From NCBI GenBank assembly GCA_016219425.1, contig JACRNB010000004.1, positions 62,001 to 126,000 of the forward strand: DNA of 64,000 nucleotides, in the 5' to 3' direction. This document shows, in pieces, positions 36,385 through 46,027 of this stretch (its first letter is position 1; the number at the start of each line of letters is the position of its first letter). This DNA is from Betaproteobacteria bacterium. GTDB taxonomy: Bacteria; Pseudomonadota; Gammaproteobacteria; Burkholderiales; Thiobacillaceae. Position numbers and translations under genes: made by a program. The notes beneath the pieces are model-generated. The model made no database searches. It saw nothing but the letters and a program-made list of their open reading frames with translations, and was not told the DNA's origin.

Positions 36385-39300
36385 TTAATCGGCGAGCTCG
36401 TACCACATGACGCGGCCTTGGTTGGAGGCGTCACTGACTACTGAGGTTTGGGGCGTGCCTTCGTGAGTCACTCCCAGAGGTGAGTAGATCTTCAGATAGC
36501 TGCCGGATTGGGTGGGAATGTAGGAGACGCCCCCCAGCGCCGCCCCGATCTTTTCTCCACCGATCAGGCTTAGGCCGCTGTAGCGCTTGGTCGTATCTGT
36601 TATGGAAAGCCCGTTTTTAGAACAAGCCTGTATTCCTGTGGTGGCGGTAAGGCACATTTCCCATCCGGTGCCGCCGTAGTTGCAGGCGTCACTATCAGGA
36701 ATATAGGTATTAAAGCGAATATCTGTTCCTACCAGTTGTGGGCGTCCTGTCATGCGTTCGCTGGGTGGGCGTGGGAGGATTGGTATTGCCTGAGTAGGTG
36801 GTAGCCAAGGCATATCCCAGTACCAACCCAATAAATATCCGTACGATGGGCAGGTGCTAGGGTTGATAGGATTGTATGGGGTGTCACCCACTGTGGCCAC
36901 GCTTGATTGGGCGCCACAAAATGTGAAGCTGCTGCGATCAGTCATCAGTCGATAATTTACGTCTCGTCCCGATACGGAAACGGAAGAATCTTCCGATGTG
37001 CGTTGTTTTAGGTTTGTTCTAGAAATGCTGGTCCATGAGCCGTTGTTGTTATAGCGGTGATCCAGAATTGCATAGAAGGATTCCGGTGTGGAACTTGTTT
37101 TGTCGGAGGAGACCAGTAATTGTCCTGTGCCGAAGAGAACAAGTGGTTTTCCTGTTGATGGCTCAATGGTGACTTCTGGGGGTTGAATGATCGGTTGACG
37201 ATAGTTCACGGTATTAAGTCCATTGCTGTAGGAGGTAGTTGCTGTGTAGAGGGGTGTTCCTCCAAATGCCGCAGTCACCGTCCAACTATCATCTACGCCG
37301 GTAAAGTCGAATCTCCACATGTTCCCGTTCAAATCGCCGGCATAGACGTAATCGACAAAACCATCATTGTCTATATCTACGGGGGTCGGTGTAGATAATC
37401 CGTTTGTGTTGTAACCACCAGAACCGGAGTAATCTATATTGCCAACCGGTATCTTTACATATTCCCCGTCACCCGCATGAGAATTATTGCTTTGCCATGT
37501 ACCCCCCCCTCCAGGGCCATCTAGAAAAATTACATAAAGTGCTGCTTGGCGGCCTGGGGTGTTGTCATAGCCGTTTCCAACAATTACTGCCCATTTGCAC
37601 CGTTTTTTGTTATTTGCAGAATTTGAGTTGCAGGAGTCTCCTGCCTTGGTGCGCACAATCTGTTTGGCTTGGGCTGTGGCTCGATTAATTCCTGGATAGT
37701 TGTAGGTATAACCCAAGTCACTATCTGTAAATTCCCAAAGTACTTTGCTGGTAAGTGCAGATTCTCCAGTATCAGCTGCGGCGGCAGTAAGCACAGCAGG
37801 AACGGTAGTGACGTCCAATGCGAAGTATCCTTTCCCCCCACCCCCCACGCCGCTGACCAGAACGGTCTTCCACTCACCGTCCTCACCCCCAACCCAGGCC
37901 TCTGCGGAAAACGGAGAACTGTCCACAAAGAATTTGTGACTGTAAGTGCTTCCCGCTACAGAAAGAGAGCGAAGATTATCAAATAGGAAGGAAGGGATGT
38001 AGGCAAACAACTCCTTACCTGCATTTGCGCTGGCACATGCAGCGGCAGTGGTGCATTCCGGGGAATATATGGCATGAAGCATGCCATCATTGGCGCCGAC
38101 ATACACCACACCTTTGCGAGTGGAATGATCAAGTCTGTGCTGGTTATATCCCGGGTAATCAACATCAGAATAGCCAGGGAGGGTTGCGCCTACATACCAT
38201 GGGCTGGAATTGGCAATGTCTCCAAGAATGTCTCGCCCATCCGGCTGAGATGCAGAAAGGGCTGGGCGGGATGATTCGTTGGATGTGGAGAAAATTTCCA
38301 GGCCACGGCGGCGAAATTGGGTGGGAGCGGAAATGGAATGCCCATTGTTTGGCGGGTCTGATGCGTAAATTTTTGTCTCTGGGCATGTGGTGTTTTCTTC
38401 GCATGCACCATTTCCGCGTAAGTACAGCAACATGTACTTTCCATAAACGGAATCATAAGTGTCAGAGTTAGCGATTCCGTACTCCGCACTCGCGGTAATG
38501 TTGGACTGGATGACGTTGGGCGCAAGGGCTCTTTTTTGCTCACTGCTCAGCTCATCATATCGGAATGGGATCGGTTCCCGAGTGTTGCTTTTGGTGGTAA
38601 GGATTCGCCGTGAATCGGTGTAGGCTGGATTCGTAGTGGAACAGTTGGCGACACCCAGGCATTTTGTACTCGTGGTCTGGGCCGAGAGAATATAGGCTGC
38701 ATCCCACAGGGGTGAAGCGTCAATACTAGCCGTGCCGGAAGTGGAATCAACCGTGATTTTATAAGCGCGCAGACGCCCCCGCCAGTCATTATCCAGTGCT
38801 GCTTGATAGATGGTGCCCTGCGTGGCGATGGCTGTAGTGTTGGTGGCGACTGCGGACCCGGTGGCATTGCGTGTCAGGATGTCAATGAACGATTCGGCAA
38901 CTTTTTCTATTGCTTCGGGGATGTCTTGGTAATGGTAATATAGCCCGCGGCTATTAAGCGCCATGTGATAAAGACTGTCTGCAGTGAAAAATGGGTGGTA
39001 TTCCGTTGAGATTGGGGTGTACCAGTTTTGCGGTGAGGTGTGGGAGTTGTTCTTAGGGGTTACTTTTCCGTATTGATCGCCTCCTGGTGAAACGATATAG
39101 CGCACCACATGTTGCCAAGTTGCGGGATTTTTGATGCTTGGGAGAATGTTGTTGGGCATGTCATTCCCCTCGCCGCTCCGCAGGTCGGTTATCCACCCAT
39201 ACATCGCCATGTCGGCAAATGTCCCGGCGTAATTGTCAGGTTGCGGGCACTTTCTTGACCCATCTCCCAGTAAATCTGAGCAGGAATCTATGTCGGCATA

Positions 39301-40929
39301 TCTCTCCAGTGCGCTTGTCATGGTGCCGCCGGCACCGAGCTTTTCCCCTGAATATACCGTTGTCATATCTGGAAAGATCAGAATTTCGTAGTTTCTTCGG
39401 CAGGAGTCGGTGCCACTGTTTGGGTTTGATGGATCGCGTAAGTATGGCGTGATTGTCTTGAAAAATTTGCTGGCATGGTCTTCGCCATTGGATGCATAGA
39501 AGCTGATTGGACCATTTATGTTGTATATGTGGTTATATAGTTCATTGATCCAAGTGGTGGTTGCTTTTTTTGGGGGGATGATCTCTCCATTGGGTAGCGT
39601 AAAACCAATGCGAAATCGTTCGTTTGTACCTCGTTGTACTAGTCCATCAATGGATCTAGCTGCGACCGCCTTGCTGGCCAGGGATGCGGAGCGATAGTAG
39701 GTGTACCAGTTGGCCATTGAGTCGGCTGCGGAGGAGTAGGTTGTTTCGTTGTTTGTTATGATGCTAGAGGTGAGATTTTTAGAGGAACATGTGCCTGAAT
39801 ATGCCTGTCCGCCAGTTTTTGTATAGCGAACTTTGCAAAACGGTTCATAGTATGTTGGGCCGCCCGTATATGGGGCGTCGGAAGAGTTGTAGGTTCTTGC
39901 GTAAATGGCCGAAACTGCGGTGGTGTCTCCTTGGTAATAATAAAGTTTTTTGTTGGCATTGCTGGCTCCTGGGCTGCTGTCAACTATGGAATATGTGTCG
40001 TAGTGATTGGTTTTTGTTTGGGCTTCGCTGGTGGCGGGGATGGTCTTGCCATAATTTTGTGGGTCGGTTAGGTCAAAATTAAAAACATAATCCTTGTCAG
40101 AAAGCCCGGTGGTGTGAGGGGCGTATCCAAATCCTGTAATGTTTGTGAGATCCCTTGTGCCTTTGCTTGTGTCCATCGGGTTATGAGGGGCGGCAGTCAG
40201 ACTAACTTGCGGAAATGTCGTGAGTGTTTGATTATGTGTGTAGCTTGGCCATGGATCATAATTCTTTAGCTGTGAAAGGTTAAAATATAACGTGTTTGCC
40301 TTGGATCGACTTAGTCGATCTCCGGTAACTAGGCAGGCCCGGTCTTTCGATGACGCTGGAAATCCGGAACAAACACTATCGAGTTTTGGTGACAGGGGGG
40401 TGTATAAGTAATTGCTGCCTGTAAAGCCGGTAGTTGGGAGGTTGCCCTCTGGCGGGGCAATGGTGTAGAATTTTTTTGAATTCTCTGCGATGATATTTGG
40501 AGTTGATAGCTCGCCATATACATTTATTGGAGTGCATGGGTTTGTGGAGGTGAAATAACCGTTACACGATGGTTCTGTGATGGCATGCGGCCAGGGAAGT
40601 ACAAGGCCTGGACGGTCATAGTAGGTGCGTTTTTTCTTGAATTCGGTTACGTCTGTATTGTAGTCTGAAAGCGAGGCATTTAATCCCGGTGTGCTTCCTA
40701 CGACGAGATCAAATTCAGCCCCTACGGTGTAGTACAGAAGCATATTTCTTTCGTTGTGCATATGTTCATATGGAGTCGTTATCAGTATATTTGGCTCCAA
40801 AACCACAGGGGTGAACAATGGTTCTTCCGAAAGCAATAGCCCTGGTCGAGCCCATAGGGTGTTGGAGAATTGCAGCAACAGACTTGTTGGTAGGATTAGC
40901 AAGAGGAGGTTCGGGTGCTTTGTTTTCAT
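36385..40929 (-). CDS. pilY1: PilY1-like type IV pilus tip adhesin / biogenesis factor
   Basis: 1514 residues from ATG 40929, chosen because a clear Sec signal peptide follows (MKTKHPNLLLLILPTSLLLQ, cleaved near Ala27). The first two-thirds are variable with many Cys, Asn, Ser, Thr and Tyr and no MIDAS motif that I can see. The C-terminal third (about residue 1020 onward) is the PilC/PilY1 beta-propeller: GVVYVGANDGMLHAIYSPEC, VSGVGGGGKGYFALDVTTVP, and the calcium loop VDIDNDGFVDYVYAGDLNGN near 1185. It should cap the pilus and control retraction and adhesion. Base composition is clearly poorer in GC than the flanks. It is the last gene of the minor pilin operon. Confidence 0.9.
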   Translation of the reverse strand: MKTKHPNLLLLILPTSLLLQFSNTLWARPGLLLSEEPLFTPVVLEPNILITTPYEHMHNERNMLLYYTVGAEFDLVVGSTPGLNASLSDYNTDVTEFKKKRTYYDRPGLVLPWPHAITEPSCNGYFTSTNPCTPINVYGELSTPNIIAENSKKFYTIAPPEGNLPTTGFTGSNYLYTPLSPKLDSVCSGFPASSKDRACLVTGDRLSRSKANTLYFNLSQLKNYDPWPSYTHNQTLTTFPQVSLTAAPHNPMDTSKGTRDLTNITGFGYAPHTTGLSDKDYVFNFDLTDPQNYGKTIPATSEAQTKTNHYDTYSIVDSSPGASNANKKLYYYQGDTTAVSAIYARTYNSSDAPYTGGPTYYEPFCKVRYTKTGGQAYSGTCSSKNLTSSIITNNETTYSSAADSMANWYTYYRSASLASKAVAARSIDGLVQRGTNERFRIGFTLPNGEIIPPKKATTTWINELYNHIYNINGPISFYASNGEDHASKFFKTITPYLRDPSNPNSGTDSCRRNYEILIFPDMTTVYSGEKLGAGGTMTSALERYADIDSCSDLLGDGSRKCPQPDNYAGTFADMAMYGWITDLRSGEGNDMPNNILPSIKNPATWQHVVRYIVSPGGDQYGKVTPKNNSHTSPQNWYTPISTEYHPFFTADSLYHMALNSRGLYYHYQDIPEAIEKVAESFIDILTRNATGSAVATNTTAIATQGTIYQAALDNDWRGRLRAYKITVDSTSGTASIDASPLWDAAYILSAQTTSTKCLGVANCSTTNPAYTDSRRILTTKSNTREPIPFRYDELSSEQKRALAPNVIQSNITASAEYGIANSDTYDSVYGKYMLLYLRGNGACEENTTCPETKIYASDPPNNGHSISAPTQFRRRGLEIFSTSNESSRPALSASQPDGRDILGDIANSSPWYVGATLPGYSDVDYPGYNQHRLDHSTRKGVVYVGANDGMLHAIYSPECTTAAACASANAGKELFAYIPSFLFDNLRSLSVAGSTYSHKFFVDSSPFSAEAWVGGEDGEWKTVLVSGVGGGGKGYFALDVTTVPAVLTAAAADTGESALTSKVLWEFTDSDLGYTYNYPGINRATAQAKQIVRTKAGDSCNSNSANNKKRCKWAVIVGNGYDNTPGRQAALYVIFLDGPGGGGTWQSNNSHAGDGEYVKIPVGNIDYSGSGGYNTNGLSTPTPVDIDNDGFVDYVYAGDLNGNMWRFDFTGVDDSWTVTAAFGGTPLYTATTSYSNGLNTVNYRQPIIQPPEVTIEPSTGKPLVLFGTGQLLVSSDKTSSTPESFYAILDHRYNNNGSWTSISRTNLKQRTSEDSSVSVSGRDVNYRLMTDRSSFTFCGAQSSVATVGDTPYNPINPSTCPSYGYLLGWYWDMPWLPPTQAIPILPRPPSERMTGRPQLVGTDIRFNTYIPDSDACNYGGTGWEMCLTATTGIQACSKNGLSITDTTKRYSGLSLIGGEKIGAALGGVSYIPTQSGSYLKIYSPLGVTHEGTPQTSVVSDASNQGRVMWYELAD

Positions 40930-40943
40930 GTGATGTCTCCAAG

Positions 40944-41636
40944 TCAGTTTGTTGGGGTAAACACTGACTGTAATCGGACCAGTGTGGTGGAGCGAGTGCC
41001 CCACGCGCGAGTGGTGATTCGGTAGTAATAACGCGTTTCTCCACCGGCTGATTTTTGGAACCCCTCTACCAGATATTGAGGCTGAGCACTTACCAGGGGC
41101 AACGCAGCAGGCTCGTTGTAATAGTTGGTCTGTGCACTGTTGGTTTCTATTGCCCAATGGGGGCAGTTGGTGATCTGTCGGTAGTAATTGGCAGCACCTC
41201 TGCTTTCGTTGGCGAAGACAATGGCGTTTCCACTTATTTGGTTGGCTCCCCATTTCATGTTGCCATCAATAACTATGTTGTATGCGTCCTTTTCTCCGTT
41301 AATCGCATAAACGGGTTTTTGAGGCCATTTTTCATTGTTTTCACTCATGCTGGCGCCGTTGTAGCAAAAACCATTGGTACAACTCTGGGAGGCGTTGTTG
41401 AGACTTCCATGTTCGGTGAGGCCGCAAATCCTGCCTGAATTGCGTACATATTTTTCCGCATCCCGCAGGGCGGATTCTGCAGCGGCATAGGCGATCTGAC
41501 GGTCGCGCAGGGTGCCGGACATGCGGCCCTGGAGCACCGCGTTGTTGAATACCGTCAGGCTCATGAGGGTCAGCATCACCAGGAACACCAAGCTGGTGAT
41601 GAGTGCTGCGCCCTGTTGTATCACCGGAGGTTTCAT
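40944..41636 (-). CDS. pilX: Type IV pilus minor protein PilX
   Basis: 230 residues. The N-terminal QQGAALITSLVFLVMLTLMS and TVFNNAVLQGRMSGTLRDRQ with IAYAAAESALRDAE is the PilX N-domain, a hydrophobic helix without the canonical E5 pilin motif. The C-terminal part is Cys-containing and variable, ending VEGFQKSAGGETRYYYRITT. It is 14 bp upstream of pilY1 and overlaps pilW by 4 bp. PilX is part of the priming complex at the pilus tip. Like pilY1 it is relatively AT-rich. Confidence 0.9.
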   Translation of the reverse strand: MKPPVIQQGAALITSLVFLVMLTLMSLTVFNNAVLQGRMSGTLRDRQIAYAAAESALRDAEKYVRNSGRICGLTEHGSLNNASQSCTNGFCYNGASMSENNEKWPQKPVYAINGEKDAYNIVIDGNMKWGANQISGNAIVFANESRGAANYYRQITNCPHWAIETNSAQTNYYNEPAALPLVSAQPQYLVEGFQKSAGGETRYYYRITTRAWGTRSTTLVRLQSVFTPTN

Positions 41637-42433
41637 TGCGATGCCTTGTTCCGGTTACGCAGGTTCACCACGGTAGTGAAGGCGCGGCGCAGACGCGTAT
41701 CGGCCTGGGTGGTGTTGTTTCCGGAACAATCCGTATAGGGTTGGCCGGAACTGACGGCCCCATTTTCCGAACGGATCAGCGCACACACTCGAACGCTGAC
41801 GACATGCTCCCAAGTGCTTACGTTGGCTGCGGAGAGATACTGGTTGGGGGCATAGTCACTATCGGTGTCCTCTCCATAGGTGACCTGGAAGTCGTCCACA
41901 TTGTCGGCAAGGGGTTGTGAGGCGTTGGCTCCATTGCCCAGGCAACTGAGCGTTCCCGCCGCCACGGAGTATTGGTTGACGATCATCGCGTAGCGGAAGG
42001 GGTTGTTGGTATTACTGGGGTTGCTGGTGCCGGTAATGTTGCTGAAGACCAAGGTTCCTCCAGCGTTTCCATTGCAGTCTTCAATGCTGCCTCCGCCCGT
42101 GTCATCCAACTGAAAACGCACGGTCAGCGTGTCGGAAGCGCTGCCACCCCCTTCTGCGCCACCCAGTGGGAGTGTTCCTGCGGGCCAGTCGACTCGCTCG
42201 TCGGTGGTGACGGGAATGATGGATACACGTCCCGCCAGCCGCAGGTCTCGTGTCAGGGTGTCCAGCACCAAACGCCCTGTTTCCTGGACGCGGGAATTCG
42301 CATCCTGGGTTTGGAAACTGCTGCGGCCTCCCAGCAGGATGTAGCCCAGGCTGACCATGAGCATCAGACCCAAGGCCACCCCGATCATCAGCTCAATGAG
42401 GTTGAAGCCATGTTGTGAGTGGTGGCAGTTCAT
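41633..42433 (-). CDS. pilW: Type IV pilus minor pilin PilW
   Basis: 266 residues from ATG 42433. The class III prepilin signal is SQHGFNLIELMIGVALGLML, cleaved after Gly with Glu at +5. GGRSSFQTQDANSRVQETGR and LVLDTLTRDLRLAG are typical of PilW. The C-terminus has a Cys pair around VRVCALIRSENG and YTDCSGNN. The longer open frame upstream to 42748 overlaps pilV and lacks a pilin signal, so it was not used. Confidence 0.92.
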   Translation of the reverse strand: MNCHHSQHGFNLIELMIGVALGLMLMVSLGYILLGGRSSFQTQDANSRVQETGRLVLDTLTRDLRLAGRVSIIPVTTDERVDWPAGTLPLGGAEGGGSASDTLTVRFQLDDTGGGSIEDCNGNAGGTLVFSNITGTSNPSNTNNPFRYAMIVNQYSVAAGTLSCLGNGANASQPLADNVDDFQVTYGEDTDSDYAPNQYLSAANVSTWEHVVSVRVCALIRSENGAVSSGQPYTDCSGNNTTQADTRLRRAFTTVVNLRNRNKASQ

Positions 42434-42446
42434 CGGCGTGGCGGGG

Positions 42447-43088
42447 TTAGGGGCGGTAGCGAAGAACGTGGCAACGAAGATTGCGGTTGGCAGCCAGAGC
42501 GGGATTGCCACAAGCGGTATAGGCGTCTGAAGCAGCCACGGCAGGGGTGGAAGGGGTAGCAGCGATACCAGCAAAGCTATCCCAGCCGAGAGCGCCGTTG
42601 AGTTGGGGATCAGACCAACGCACGGCGATGAGGTAGTGGCTGCATACCTGTGTGTCGCATTGCGCGTTGTCGCTCTGACGCCCGCTGACGCTGCCGTTGC
42701 CGCTGGGCAGCGCCTTGCTGTTGGTATCGTTCCAGAGCCAGAAATCATCTGCGGCGATCTGGGCGGTGGTGCAACTCAGTTCTTGGCAGTTGGTGCCGCG
42801 TGCGGTAACGCCATTCCACCAGGTCAAGTTCTTGTAGAACCCGTTGGTGGTGCTCACGGTGGCGGCCCAGTTGACGCCCATGCGCTCCGCCATGTCCTGA
42901 GCCTGAATGCCGGCCAGGGTGTATTGGTAGGCAAGGTTACTGTCCTTGATCCCGGTGAGTTTCATGCCGGCGATGCCGAGCAGCCCAAGGGCCAGGATGA
43001 CCATGGTGACCAGAATCTCCAGCAGGGACGCGCCGGATTGAATGAAAGCGGGCGCGGGGGAGCGATTGCCTGGGCGCATGACCGTCAT
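42447..43088 (-). CDS. pilV: Type IV pilus minor pilin PilV
   Basis: 213 residues. The prepilin signal QSGASLLEILVTMVILALGL is cleaved after Gly, with Glu at +5. GLLGIAGMKLTGIKDSNLAY and QYTLAGIQAQDMAERMGVNW are PilV hallmarks. Several Cys residues follow, probably in disulfides. It overlaps fimT by 4 bp, and pilW starts 13 bp after its stop. Confidence 0.92.
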   Translation of the reverse strand: MTVMRPGNRSPAPAFIQSGASLLEILVTMVILALGLLGIAGMKLTGIKDSNLAYQYTLAGIQAQDMAERMGVNWAATVSTTNGFYKNLTWWNGVTARGTNCQELSCTTAQIAADDFWLWNDTNSKALPSGNGSVSGRQSDNAQCDTQVCSHYLIAVRWSDPQLNGALGWDSFAGIAATPSTPAVAASDAYTACGNPALAANRNLRCHVLRYRP

Positions 43089-43624
43089 TGCGAGATGTTG
43101 AGCCGACCGCTGCGGGAAACCGCAATGGTTCGGGCAGCCAAGCCGGAAGCGGCGCTGGGGGTGAAGGTAAACGTGTCATTCTGGGTCGGGCGACCAGCGG
43201 CGTCGTAGGTGATGAGGGTAGCGTAATTGGCGCCGGTGGTGATGGTGAGGTTGCTGCTGGAGCCGCGCCGACGCAGAAGAACTTCACCCACTGCGAATGC
43301 GCCATCCGAATTCGAGTCAGCAAACGTCACCCATCCCGATTCCCATGTGCCGGCGCCTCCGCACGCCAGTGCCGCCTCGGCAGCGTAGGGCGCGGCGCTC
43401 CTGCAGGTCACCACGCGCAGGCTGCGACCGATGGCCTCAGACCGGGCGAAGGCGAGTGTGGCGGCCATGTCGCTGACGGCGGTATCCATGCTGCTGCGGG
43501 CCAGGGAGCTGATGAACGAAGGCACGGCCACCGTAGCCAGAATCCCAAGAATGGCGATGGTGATCAGCAGCTCGATCAACGTGAAGCCATGCGGCCTTGA
43601 AGCGGGGGGGTGGGGGGTCTGCAT
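43085..43624 (-). CDS. fimT: FimT/GspH-family pseudopilin
   Basis: 179 residues from ATG 43624. RPHGFTLIELLITIAILGIL with ATVAVPSF is the prepilin signal and helix (Gly/Phe cleavage, Glu at +5). SDMAATLAFARSEAIGRSLR and VTFADSNSDGAFAVGEVLLR followed by a C-terminal FTFTPSAASGLAARTIAVSR are GspH/FimT features. FimT proteins at the pilus tip can bind DNA in naturally competent bacteria. It is the first gene of the fimT-pilV-pilW-pilX-pilY1 operon. Confidence 0.9.
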   Translation of the reverse strand: MQTPHPPASRPHGFTLIELLITIAILGILATVAVPSFISSLARSSMDTAVSDMAATLAFARSEAIGRSLRVVTCRSAAPYAAEAALACGGAGTWESGWVTFADSNSDGAFAVGEVLLRRRGSSSNLTITTGANYATLITYDAAGRPTQNDTFTFTPSAASGLAARTIAVSRSGRLNISQ

Positions 43625-43884
43625 GCGGACATCTACGGAAAAGCGATTTCCGGTTCCTTTCGAGTGCTGCGGTTCAGGTTGGATTATCGACACCCACCCC
43701 CAGCGATGGGGAGACTTTCGATGGGCGGCATTCCGGTTGGAACGAGCGGCTCTCCGGTTGTGACGCTTAGGATTTTCCGCGGCTTGCGGCACAATGCGGG
43801 GGCTGTCCGGAAGCGGCTTGGTCCTGGTTTCCGGCCCTTTGCGTTGGCCCTTTGGAGGCCGCTGTCAGGCAAGGAATATTGGAC

Positions 43885-44325
43885 ATGAGCAAGATCATTC
43901 GACGCGCTGCGGGGTTCACCATGCTGGAGCTTGCCATTGCGGTGGCCATCGTCGGCTTGCTGGTGGCGGTGGCCATGGCCTCCTATCAGGACAGCCAAGC
44001 GCAGAAGGCGAGGGCCGAGGCGGTGAAGTCGATGCTTGAACTGGCGGACGGGCTGCGCAAGCAGCAGGCGGTTTCCCTGACCTATCTGGGCGTCCGCCTT
44101 GCCTACGCCCAGAGTCCGCGCCAGGGTGGGGCGAAGTATCGCTTCAGTCTGGCCGCCGCTCCGGTGCAGGCTTTGGACCCGGCGTTTGCGTTTCCGGCCA
44201 CTTCCGATCTCGGTTACACCCTGATGGCCACGCCTGCGGGCAAGGATGCCTGTGGCGTGCTGCTGCTCGATCACACCGGTCGCCGCGGCGTGACCGTCGG
44301 CAAGGTGACGGACTGCTGGCGTTGA
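43885..44325 (+). CDS. PilE-like type IV pilin
   Basis: 146 residues from ATG 43885 (a longer start at 43852 is possible). The prepilin signal RRAAGFTMLELAIAVAIVGL with LVAVAMASYQDSQAQKARAE cleaves after Gly with Glu at +5. The C-terminus is short, with two Cys (KDACGVLLLD and VTDCW) that would form the D-region disulfide. It is divergent from fimT with 260 bp between starts and runs by a TTGA overlap into birA, an unusual neighbour. Probably a minor pilin rather than the major one. Confidence 0.85.
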   Translation: MSKIIRRAAGFTMLELAIAVAIVGLLVAVAMASYQDSQAQKARAEAVKSMLELADGLRKQQAVSLTYLGVRLAYAQSPRQGGAKYRFSLAAAPVQALDPAFAFPATSDLGYTLMATPAGKDACGVLLLDHTGRRGVTVGKVTDCWR

Positions 44326-45296
44326 GCGGCCCGCGCCTGCTGGAGGTTCTCCGGCAGCTTTCCCATGAAGATTTTGTCTCCGGCGCTGATCTGGCGCGGC
44401 GCATGGGGTGTTCCCGTGCGACGGTGCACAACGCCTTGGCGCAGGCGCAGGACGCTGGCGTCCGCGTCCATGCGGTCAAAGGGCGCGGTTATCGCCTGCC
44501 TCTGGCCCTGAGCTGGTTGGATCTGGAGGGTCTGCGCGCCCGTCTGGCAAAGCGGGGCATGTCGCCCGAGTTGTTCGAGACCCTGCCTTCCACCAACAGC
44601 CATCTCATGGCGCGCGCCCAGGCTGGCGCACCGCATCGTTCCGTGGCCGTGGCGGAGTGGCAGACGGGAGGTCGCGGGCGTCGCGGGCGTGTGTGGTTGG
44701 CGCCGCCGGGCTCCGGCATCCAGTTTTCGCTGTTGTGGCGGTTTGGCCGTTCCGTGGCGGAGCTGTCCGGTTTGTCTTTGGCGATTGGCGTTCTTCTGGT
44801 GCGGGCGTTGCAGGGGTTGGGTTTGCGGGACGCTCGCGTGAAGTGGCCCAACGATGTGGTGGTGGGGGATGCCAAGCTGGCGGGGGTGTTGATCGAACTG
44901 GGCGGCGACATGCTGGGCCCGGCCTCGGCGGTGATCGGGGTGGGGTTGAATGTGTGCGGTGCGGAGACCTTGGGGCCGCGCGTCGGGCAGGCGGTGACGG
45001 ATTTGCGCGCCCATCTGGGGGCGGTGGACCGGACCACGGTGTTGCGCGTGATGGTTGAGGCGCTGGATGCCGGGCTGGCGCAGTTCGACGCGGAAGGTTT
45101 TTCCGCCTTTTCCCAGGATTGGCATGCCTGCCATGCCCATCAGGGGCGCGAGGTGGCGCTCACGGACGGCCAGGGGGCGCGGGTGTTCGGGATTGCACAG
45201 GGGGTGGATGAGCAGGGGGCGCTGTGGTTGCGCACGGATGAGGGAGTGCGCCGGTTTCATGCCGGCGAAGTGAGCCTGCGCGGGGCGGCGGCATGA
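44322..45296 (+). CDS. birA: Biotin-protein ligase and biotin operon repressor
   Basis: 324 residues from TTG 44322 (TTGA overlap). The N-terminal winged helix (about 1-60: LLEVLRQLSHEDFVSGADLA, RRMGCSRATVHNALAQAQDA) marks the bifunctional repressor type. The catalytic domain has AVAEWQTGGRGRRGRVWLAP, the biotinoyl-AMP loop, and VKWPNDVVVGDAKLAGVLIE. It biotinylates AccB Lys116 encoded at 3849-4301. It is followed by coaX with a 4-bp overlap, a common betaproteobacterial arrangement. Confidence 0.95.
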   Translation: MSGPRLLEVLRQLSHEDFVSGADLARRMGCSRATVHNALAQAQDAGVRVHAVKGRGYRLPLALSWLDLEGLRARLAKRGMSPELFETLPSTNSHLMARAQAGAPHRSVAVAEWQTGGRGRRGRVWLAPPGSGIQFSLLWRFGRSVAELSGLSLAIGVLLVRALQGLGLRDARVKWPNDVVVGDAKLAGVLIELGGDMLGPASAVIGVGLNVCGAETLGPRVGQAVTDLRAHLGAVDRTTVLRVMVEALDAGLAQFDAEGFSAFSQDWHACHAHQGREVALTDGQGARVFGIAQGVDEQGALWLRTDEGVRRFHAGEVSLRGAAA

Positions 45297-46027
45297 TCCT
45301 GCTGGTGGATGCGGGAAACAGTCTGACCAAATGGCGCGTGCTGGAGCGCGGGCGGGTGCGGGGTGAGGGCCATCTGTCGAGCGCCGGTCTGCCGGAGTGC
45401 GCTTCCCCGCCCTGGGGCGGGTTTGCCGTGCGCGATGCCGTGATCGCTTCGGTGGCGGGGCCGGTTCTGGATGCGGTCTTGCGCGGCTGGCTGGATTCCG
45501 ACCGGATTTCCGCTCGCTGGCTGGTTCCCGATTTTTCTTCTTACGGCATCATCAACCGCTATGAAGCGCCCGAGCGCTTGGGGGCGGATCGCTACGCGGC
45601 CCTGATCGCCGCCCGCCGCATGGATTTGGGGGATTGCGTGGTGGTGTGCGTCGGCACGGCGCTGACGGCGGACGCCCTGAGCGCCAGCGGGGAGTTTCTC
45701 GGCGGGTGCATCGCGCCGGGACCGGATTGGATGCGGCGGGCGTTGCACCTGGGCACCGCCGGGGTGCGCGGTGACGGGGGGGTCTTTACGGCGCTGCCGA
45801 GGGATACCGGGAGCGCCGTGGCCACCGGGGCGGCCTATGCCATGGTGGGGGTGGTGGAAGGGGTGCGTGCGGCGTTTCCGGGCGGGGCGGATCGTGTTCC
45901 GGTGGTGTTGAGCGGCGGCGCACGGAGCCTGCTGGTCGGGTTGTTGCGAGCGCCATGCCGGGAAGTGGACAACATTGTTTTGGAGGGCTTGCGGTGGATC
46001 GCCAAGGATCTGGGATGCGACGTCTGA
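45293..46027 (+). CDS. coaX: Type III pantothenate kinase
   Basis: 244 residues. MILLVDAGNSLTKWRVLERG is the phosphate-1 motif. ERLGADRYAALIAARRMDLG and VVVCVGTALTADALSASGEF with LGGCIAPGPDWMRRAL are the CoaX core. VVLSGGARSLLVGLL is the adenosine motif. It performs the first step of coenzyme A synthesis. Translation is probably coupled with birA and with the downstream SPOR-like gene, which starts 13 bp before its end. Confidence 0.95.
   Translation: MILLVDAGNSLTKWRVLERGRVRGEGHLSSAGLPECASPPWGGFAVRDAVIASVAGPVLDAVLRGWLDSDRISARWLVPDFSSYGIINRYEAPERLGADRYAALIAARRMDLGDCVVVCVGTALTADALSASGEFLGGCIAPGPDWMRRALHLGTAGVRGDGGVFTALPRDTGSAVATGAAYAMVGVVEGVRAAFPGGADRVPVVLSGGARSLLVGLLRAPCREVDNIVLEGLRWIAKDLGCDV

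Noticed and set aside
36385-41253. pilY1 start at 41253
   Set aside because: That extension overlaps pilX and has no signal peptide; ATG 40929 gives a clean Sec signal sequence.
43625-43884. A sigma54 promoter for the divergent pilin genes
   Set aside because: GG and GC pairs occur but not at the 10-bp distance needed for a -24/-12 promoter.
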